DNA from: Pseudomonas syringae
GTDB lineage: Bacteria > Pseudomonadota > Gammaproteobacteria > Pseudomonadales > Pseudomonadaceae
Assembly: GCF_021605415.1 (NCBI RefSeq)
Contig: NZ_WKEQ01000025.1
Location: 23,199-87,198, forward strand
Direction: 5' to 3'
DNA: 64,000 nt
A model generated the notes under the pieces. The model was given only the letters and a program-made list of their open reading frames with translations. It did not search any database and was not told where the DNA came from. Positions within the stretch are counted from its first letter, which is position 1. Every line of letters starts with the position of its first letter. Shown piece after piece: positions 59,348 through 64,000 of this stretch. A program made the position numbers and the translations under genes.

Positions 59348-59974
59348 ATGAGCAACGTTCCTTACTCGCGCCTGAACAAAGACGACGCCGTTGTACTGCT
59401 AGTCGATCACCAGACCGGTCTGATCTCGCTGGTTCAGGATTTCTCGCCGAACGAATTCAAGAACAACGTGCTGGCGCTGGGCGACATCGCCAAGTTCTTC
59501 AACCTGCCGACCATCCTCACCACCAGCTTCGACAGCGGCCCGAACGGCCCGATCGTGCCTGAGCTGAAAGAGCAATTCCCGGACGCGCCGTTCATTGCTC
59601 GCCCTGGCCAGATCAACGCCTGGGACAACGAAGATTTCGTTAAAGCCGTGAAGGCAACGGGTCGCAAGCAACTGATCATCGCCGGTGTGGTGACTGACGT
59701 ATGCGTGGCGTTCCCGACCCTGTCGGCGCTTGCCGAGGGTTTTGAAGTGTTTGTCGTGACTGACTCGTCGGGCACGTTCAACACCACCGTGCAACAGGCA
59801 GCCTGGGCGCGTATGTCGGCGGCCGGTGCACACTTGATGAACTGGTTTGCCGTCGCTTGCGAGCTGCAAGTTGACTGGCGCAACGACATGGAAGGTTTGG
59901 CGAATCTGCTGTCGAACCGTCTGCCGAACTATCGCAATCTGATCAACAGCTACACCAAGTTTACGGCTCAGTAA
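59348..59974 (+). CDS. isochorismatase-like hydrolase (YcaC type)
   Basis: This 208-residue protein carries the cysteine-hydrolase triad: VLLVDHQTG (Asp), the Lys of FVKAVKATGRKQLIIAG (equivalent region), and GVVTDVCVAFPTLSALAEGFEVFVVTDSSG (nucleophilic Cys after a cis-peptide Val-Thr). FNTTVQQAAWARMSAAGAHLMNW is typical of YcaC. It forms octameric rings in relatives; its natural substrate is unknown. It ends the DoxX cluster, before a strong terminator. Confidence 0.9.
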   Translation: MSNVPYSRLNKDDAVVLLVDHQTGLISLVQDFSPNEFKNNVLALGDIAKFFNLPTILTTSFDSGPNGPIVPELKEQFPDAPFIARPGQINAWDNEDFVKAVKATGRKQLIIAGVVTDVCVAFPTLSALAEGFEVFVVTDSSGTFNTTVQQAAWARMSAAGAHLMNWFAVACELQVDWRNDMEGLANLLSNRLPNYRNLINSYTKFTAQ

Positions 59975-59985
59975 GAAGATCAAAT

Positions 59986-60038
59986 GATCGCAGCCTTCGG
60001 CAGCCCCCACACGGGACTGCGGGGGGCTGCGATTTTTT
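59986..60038. terminator. REP-derived bidirectional terminator
   Basis: ATCGCAGCC and GGCTGCGAT arms, with an inner CAGCCCCC/GGGGGGCTG pairing, end in TTTTTTG. The left arm is the REP core (GATCGCAGCCTTCGGCAG). It lies between the YcaC-like and MscS genes, which converge. Confidence 0.8.
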
Positions 60039-60042
60039 GTTT

Positions 60043-61470
60043 TTAACGTTTTTGCAGCCAGCCCAGGAAACCGCCTTTCTTGATGGGTGCCGGGTTGGCC
60101 ATCAACGCTGACCGGCTGTTTTGCTGGCGCACCACTTGCAGCTTGTTCAGCGCCCGAGTGACTTCACTGCGTTGTTCCATGCATTGGCGGGTCACGGTTT
60201 TGTCGAGGCGATAGATGATGCTGGACGTCAGTGCAGTGAAGGTGGCCTGGGACGGTGTGTCCGCCAGAATGCTCTGCTCACCCATGACTTCGCTGGGGCC
60301 CATGCGGCCGGCTTCGATCTGGTTGTCGCCGTCCGGCACGGTAGCGCTGACCACGCCAGTGGCGATCACGAACAGACTGTCCGGCACTTCATCCAGACCC
60401 AGCACCACTTGGCCTGCCGTGTACTGCTGCGCGACCATTGATTCGGCAAGACGATCACGTTCCTCATGACTCAACGAACGGAAGATTTTCACCTCGTCCA
60501 GCAACGCCCGGGCACGGGTCGAGGGTTCGATGACGTGATCCTGATGGCGGGAAATGCCGGCGGCCTCAAGGTGCCGGTGGGCGAGGTCGAACAGGTGATT
60601 GCGCACTTCGCCTTTATTGCCCAGCTCGGCGATGAAACCACTGGCCACGTATTCGGACATGGTTTCGCCAGCCTCTTTCAACACGACTTTCGGCGCGGGC
60701 GACAACAGCAGACGGCTGCTGCCTTGCAGGGTCCGATCCAGCGCATCCAGCACCCGGCGCGGACGAATGTGGTTCGGCACCTTGATGCTGATCGACACGC
60801 CGTGCATGTTTGTCGGACGGCTGAGGTTGACGATCTTCGCCTTCGCCGCCACCGAGTTCGGCACGACGGCCATGGTGCCGGCGCTGGTCAGCAGGTGAGT
60901 GGCGCGCCAATTGATGTCCATGACCTTGCCTTCGACGCCATCGATCATCACGAAATCGTCGACCTGATACGGCTTGGTGGTGTTGAGCACGATGCCGGAG
61001 AACACGTCGCTCAAGGTACTTTGCAACGCCAGACCGACAACGATGGCTACAACGCCGGACGTTGCCAGCAATCCTTTGACCGGCAACTCCAGCACATACC
61101 CGGCAGCGGCGACGATGGCGACCAGAAACACCAGCGCGCCGATCACGTCTTGCAACAGGCGTCCGCTATGGCCAATGCGACGCATCAGGATCAGGCCGAT
61201 AACTTCGGTCAGCACCCGCGCTGCGTACAACCACCAGAGAATGCCCAATGCTGTGGCGCCAAATTGCGCGACGCTGTCATCGGGGAACAACGGCGCCTGC
61301 AACGGGCTGACGCCGGCATTGATGATCAGCGCACTGAACGCCAGAAACAGCACCAGCCGCACACCGACCCGAGGGGCACGATGGCGCCAGGGCGCGAAAT
61401 GCCAGAGGAGGGTGTCGAGCACCAGCAGCACGGCGCTCCAGGACAGCAGGTGGGCGAAGAACAGGGACAT
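60043..61470 (-). CDS. MscS-family channel with C-terminal cyclic nucleotide-binding domain
   Basis: This 475-residue product is read from the ATG at 61470, preceded by CGGAG. There are four to five membrane helices, with the pore-lining MscS motif VKGLLATSGVVAIVVGLALQSTLSDVFSGIVLNTTKPYQVDDFVMIDGVEGKV and the cytoplasmic beta domain (TMAVVPNSVAAKAKIVNLSRPT). Residues about 345-450 form a CNB fold (VAQQYTAGQVVLGLDEVPDSLFVIATGVVSATV; MGPSEVMGEQSILADTPSQATFTAL). It is probably gated by tension and modulated by cAMP, cGMP or another ligand; binding specificity cannot be read from sequence. Confidence 0.9.
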   Translation of the reverse strand: MSLFFAHLLSWSAVLLVLDTLLWHFAPWRHRAPRVGVRLVLFLAFSALIINAGVSPLQAPLFPDDSVAQFGATALGILWWLYAARVLTEVIGLILMRRIGHSGRLLQDVIGALVFLVAIVAAAGYVLELPVKGLLATSGVVAIVVGLALQSTLSDVFSGIVLNTTKPYQVDDFVMIDGVEGKVMDINWRATHLLTSAGTMAVVPNSVAAKAKIVNLSRPTNMHGVSISIKVPNHIRPRRVLDALDRTLQGSSRLLLSPAPKVVLKEAGETMSEYVASGFIAELGNKGEVRNHLFDLAHRHLEAAGISRHQDHVIEPSTRARALLDEVKIFRSLSHEERDRLAESMVAQQYTAGQVVLGLDEVPDSLFVIATGVVSATVPDGDNQIEAGRMGPSEVMGEQSILADTPSQATFTALTSSIIYRLDKTVTRQCMEQRSEVTRALNKLQVVRQQNSRSALMANPAPIKKGGFLGWLQKR

Positions 61471-61503
61471 GGTTTTGGCTCCGTGGTGCGTCTGGAAAAA
61501 ATC

Positions 61504-61583
61504 GTCCGAACGCGGCCCGAGCCTGCGGCAGCGCCTACGCATTTACCTGTAGGCGCTGCCGAAGGCTCGGGCCACGTTCGGAC
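61504..61583. repeat. REPIN (two inverted REP elements)
   Basis: Two arms of about 33 bases, mostly complementary and each containing the GGCGCTGCCGAAGGCTCGGGCC-type core, flank a 10-base centre. The structure lies upstream of the MscS gene, between it and the esterase gene. Confidence 0.8.
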
Positions 61584-61593
61584 CATTTTGCCG

Positions 61594-62613
61594 TTAAGGT
61601 TGCAGATGAGTCTTCAATTCAGCCGCCGCCTGACGCATGGCCGCTTGCACTTCAGGAATGTTATTCAGCGGATTCAGCAATCCAAAGTCATGAATCATCC
61701 CGTTGTAACGCACCGCCGTCACCGGCACACCGGCCGCGTCGAGATGACGGGCATAACCTTCGCCTTCGTCTCGCAGCACGTCGAATTCGGCGGTCTGCAC
61801 CAGCGCGGCGGGCAAGCCTTTGAGCTGCTCGGCGCTGGCATTGAGTGGCGACGCATGGATCTGCGCGCGCTCGGCCGGGTTAGTGGTGTAGCTGTCCCAG
61901 AACCACTGCATCATGTTTTTGGTGAGGAAGTGACCCTCGGCAAATTGCGTGTACGAACCGTTATCGAAGCCTGCATTGGTCACCGGCCACATCAGCAGCT
62001 GGAAGCGCAGGGCCGGGGTTTTCTGCTCCTTGGCCATCAACGCCACGACTGCCGCCATGTTGCCGCCGACGCTGTTGCCGGCCACGGCCAGGCGCTTGCC
62101 GTCGACACCGATGTCCTTGCCATGCTCGGCCACCCATTTTGTGGCGGCGTAAGCCTGGTTGATCGCAGTCGGGTAATGCGCTTCCGGCGACGGGGTGTAA
62201 TCGACATAGACCGCCACTGCGCCCGAGCCGACCACCAGATCGCGAATCAGACGCTGGTGAGTCGGGAAGTCGCCCAGCACCCAGCCGCCACCGTGGAAGA
62301 ACATGAACACCGGCAACTCGCCTTTGACCTTGGCCGGACGCACCACCTTCAAGTTGATGGTCTGGCCGTCGACCTTGATTGCCTTGTCGCTGACGTCCAC
62401 ACCGGACAGATCGACCTTCACCGAGGCCTGGGCGCCGGTCAGCACTGCACGGGCATCTTTCGGGGTCATTTGCTCCAGCGGCCGGCCACCGCCGGCGGCG
62501 AGCGCTTCGAGAAACGCCTGGGTGTTGTGCTCGACACCCGGGCTGCCGGCGGCAAATACCGTGCTGACGGAAAGGGCGAGAAGGGAAGCGGCGAGGGTTT
62601 TCTTAATGGTCAT
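61594..62613 (-). CDS. secreted alpha/beta hydrolase of the HSL/acetyl-esterase family
   Basis: This 339-residue product is read from the ATG at 62613, preceded by AAGGAA. It has a signal peptide (TLAASLLALSVSTVFA). The oxyanion-hole motif FMFFHGGGWVLGDF, the nucleophile AVAGNSVGGNMAA, the Asp in AEFDVLRDEGEGYA and the His in YNGMIHDFGLLN complete a hormone-sensitive-lipase-type (family IV) active site. It should hydrolyse short acyl esters in the periplasm or outside the cell. It is divergent from the LysR gene at 62761. Confidence 0.92.
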   Translation of the reverse strand: MTIKKTLAASLLALSVSTVFAAGSPGVEHNTQAFLEALAAGGGRPLEQMTPKDARAVLTGAQASVKVDLSGVDVSDKAIKVDGQTINLKVVRPAKVKGELPVFMFFHGGGWVLGDFPTHQRLIRDLVVGSGAVAVYVDYTPSPEAHYPTAINQAYAATKWVAEHGKDIGVDGKRLAVAGNSVGGNMAAVVALMAKEQKTPALRFQLLMWPVTNAGFDNGSYTQFAEGHFLTKNMMQWFWDSYTTNPAERAQIHASPLNASAEQLKGLPAALVQTAEFDVLRDEGEGYARHLDAAGVPVTAVRYNGMIHDFGLLNPLNNIPEVQAAMRQAAAELKTHLQP

Positions 62614-62760
62614 GGTTAATTCCTTTTTTAAATTCAATTTGCTCTGTGCAGGAGCTGCCGAAGGTGAGGGGTTGTTCTCAAACCGTGGACACAGATTAAT
62701 TGGGTGCCGTGAAGCGAAAAAGCGGCTATAAAGCGTTTAACTGTCAACCAGAGAGTGACA

Positions 62761-63660
62761 ATGAACCCGTTCGAAGACATGCGTATTTTTTGCCAGGTCA
62801 TGGACTCCGGCAGCTTCACCTCAGCGGCGGATCAGTTGGGCCTGTCGAAGCAGTTCGTCAGCCGCCGGTTGATGCAACTGGAGGAGCGCCTCGGCGTGCG
62901 ACTGCTCAATCGCTCGACAAGGCGACTGGACGTCACGCCGCTGGGTCAGAGCTATTACGAGTCGGCGTTGCGTCTGTTGGGTGAAGTCGAACAGGTCGAG
63001 CAGGGCATCGCCGGGCAGACTGCCGAACCGCGCGGCACGATTCGCCTCAGTGCGCCGCTGTCGTTTGCGGTGGCGCATTTGGGGTGCCTGCTGCCGCTGT
63101 TTTTGCAGCGCTATCGTGAGGTCACGGTGGAGGTGGACTTGAGCGACCGGCCGGTGGATCTGCTCGGCGAGGGGTACGACTTGGCACTGCGCATCGGCAC
63201 ACTGGAAGACTCGACGCTGATTGCCCGGCGCATTGCCCGTATCGAACGGGTGTACTGCGCCAGTCCTGCGTATCTGGCTGAACGCGGCACACCGCTGAAG
63301 CTTGACGACTTGCACCGCCACGACTGCCTGCCTTATGGCCACAGTCGTTCGGTGCAATGGCGTTTCGACGCGGGGCAGGGCAAGCCGCTGCTGGTGAATG
63401 TCACCGGGCGGATGCGGGTCAACAACGGGGAATTGCTCAGGGATGCGGCGGTGCAAGGCATGGGCATCACTTATCTGCCGACGTTTATCGTCGGTGCGGC
63501 ATTGAAGGAGGGCCGGCTAGTTCCGGTACTGGATGAGTTTCGTCCTGAGCCGCTGACATTGTCGGCGGTTTATCCGCAGCACCGTCAGGCGTCGCGCCCG
63601 GTGCAGGTGCTGGTCGAGTTTTTGCGTGAGCGGCTGGATGAGGCGAACGGGCTGTTGTAG
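62761..63660 (+). CDS. LysR-family transcriptional regulator
   Basis: This 299-residue product is read from the ATG at 62761 (a GTG two codons earlier is possible). The winged helix is PFEDMRIFCQVMDSGSFTSAADQLGLSKQFVSRRLMQLEERLGVRLLNRSTRRLDVT. The effector domain is GTIRLSAPLSFAVAHLGCLLPLFLQRYREVTVEVDLSDRPVDLLGEGYDLALRIG, a CrgA/DmlR-like subgroup. It is divergent from the esterase gene across 147 bases and probably represses it. Confidence 0.9.
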   Translation: MNPFEDMRIFCQVMDSGSFTSAADQLGLSKQFVSRRLMQLEERLGVRLLNRSTRRLDVTPLGQSYYESALRLLGEVEQVEQGIAGQTAEPRGTIRLSAPLSFAVAHLGCLLPLFLQRYREVTVEVDLSDRPVDLLGEGYDLALRIGTLEDSTLIARRIARIERVYCASPAYLAERGTPLKLDDLHRHDCLPYGHSRSVQWRFDAGQGKPLLVNVTGRMRVNNGELLRDAAVQGMGITYLPTFIVGAALKEGRLVPVLDEFRPEPLTLSAVYPQHRQASRPVQVLVEFLRERLDEANGLL

Positions 63661-63674
63661 TCACACAAAAAACC

Positions 63675-63761
63675 GTGGGAGCTGGCTTGCCAGCGATGAG
63701 GTCTTGGCAGACAAAGCTGCTTTGCCTGATCCGACGCCATCGCTGGCAAGCCAGCTCCCAC
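63675..63761. repeat. REPIN downstream of the LysR gene
   Basis: Two exact 24-base inverted arms (63675-63698 and 63738-63761), each beginning or ending GTGGGAGCTGGC, flank a 39-base spacer. This is the canonical Pseudomonas REP doublet, probably moved by a RAYT transposase encoded elsewhere. Confidence 0.92.
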
Positions 63762-63787
63762 AGGGATTTGCGGTGTTTCAGCAATCC

Positions 63788-64000
63788 TCAGTTGGTGCGT
63801 TTGTCATCGCCGGGTTCACCGCCGACATGAACGCCGCGATCATCACCAACCTCACCCGCGCGATGCACGCCATGATCGTCACCCGGTTCGGCATGGGTGC
63901 CGCTGCGCCCGGACGAGGAGGCGGTGCTGCCGGAGTGGCTGCTGCCGCCGTTGCCGCTGCTGCTGTGACCACCGCTATCGCCATGGCCGCTGCCGCTGCT
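63788..64000 (-). CDS. Ser/Gly/His-rich protein, C-terminal part (partial)
   Basis: On the minus strand an open frame enters from the right edge and ends in TGA at 63790-63788, giving 70 residues in the window. It reads as Ser-Gly-His repeats (SGSGHGDSGGHSSSGNGGSS), then an acidic GEPGDDKRTN end with repeated G-D-D-H/R-G-V-H units. Codon third positions are GC-rich, as in a real gene. A competing frame (63778-63984) gives only Ala/Pro-rich low complexity. It is probably a secreted low-complexity protein like that of 38550-38861. Confidence 0.55.
   Translation of the reverse strand, partial: SSGSGHGDSGGHSSSGNGGSSHSGSTASSSGRSGTHAEPGDDHGVHRAGEVGDDRGVHVGGEPGDDKRTN

Noticed and set aside
60466..62619. 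717-residue plus-strand open frame
   Set aside because: Antisense to both the MscS channel and the esterase genes, crossing the REPIN between them; composition is that of a shadow.
63778..63984. Ala/Pro-rich minus-strand frame
   Set aside because: The neighbouring frame ending at 63788 has Ser-Gly-His repeats with GC-rich third positions and stays open to the window edge, so it is the better gene.

Overview
The window looks like chromosomal DNA of a fluorescens-group Pseudomonas. It has the thrS-infC-rpmI-rplT-pheS-pheT-ihfA-merR-tRNA-Pro block in its usual order, an rsmE-type CsrA gene, a DUF1654 gene (a family I know mainly from Pseudomonas), REP/REPIN palindromes of Pseudomonas type, and GC-rich coding DNA throughout. 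The organism assignment is an inference from gene content; no rRNA is present.

Layout. 1-3145: right-hand end of a prophage (tail fibre tip, fibre-assembly protein, cell-wall hydrolase and three small reverse-strand genes), closed by a 49-bp 3' fragment of tRNA-Val(GAC) that marks the attachment site. 3146-8612: a small zinc-ribbon gene, a DUF2214 membrane protein, rsmE, a SPOR lipoprotein, a DUF1654-endonuclease I operon, a periplasmic glutaminase/asparaginase and a FlxA-like protein. 8666-15773: a complete ribose operon, rbsB-A-C-R-K-D, followed by a secreted nucleoside hydrolase; together these would cleave nucleosides in the periplasm, import the ribose, phosphorylate it and regulate the set. 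15803-17814: small hypothetical genes, an I78-inhibitor lipoprotein and a cold-shock protein. 18074-25639: the translation block, with a thrS leader that appears to carry two tRNA-Thr anticodon mimics, then tRNA-Pro(GGG).

25699-36060: a second, truncated prophage next to tRNA-Pro. It has integrase, excisionase, a run of overlapping early genes, a frameshifted cytosine methyltransferase and a YqaJ exonuclease, all on the minus strand. Small plus-strand cassette genes are interspersed, including an AT-rich membrane/coiled-coil gene. The phage ends abruptly against the 3' half of an iron-containing alcohol dehydrogenase gene, so a deletion seems to have removed the rest of the phage, its far attachment site and the 5' half of that gene.

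36693-49281: ordinary accessory metabolism and transport: an NCS2-type permease, small secreted proteins, an ABC exporter, an alpha/beta hydrolase, a quinone oxidoreductase, an MFS transporter divergent from a LysR regulator, a pirin and a GlxA-type regulator. 49451-53653: two convergent STAND-type regulators (OmpR-like DNA-binding domain plus NB-ARC-like ATPase). 54006-59974: a flavodoxin-like protein, an AraC regulator and a LysR regulator, followed by DoxX, ABM monooxygenase, amidohydrolase and isochorismatase-like genes; an exact 22-bp inverted repeat links the flavodoxin upstream region to the AraC/LysR divergent promoter. 60043-64000: an MscS channel with a cyclic-nucleotide-binding domain, a secreted esterase, a LysR regulator, two REPINs and the 3' end of a Ser/Gly/His-rich protein.

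The signals I rate highest are the thrS operator-like leader, three LexA boxes in the first 6.6 kb (two on prophage cargo, one on a DUF1654-endonuclease I operon), the 22-bp shared repeat near 54-55 kb, and the AT-rich candidate defence/moron gene at 33.6-34.3 kb. No CRISPR array or insertion sequence was seen.
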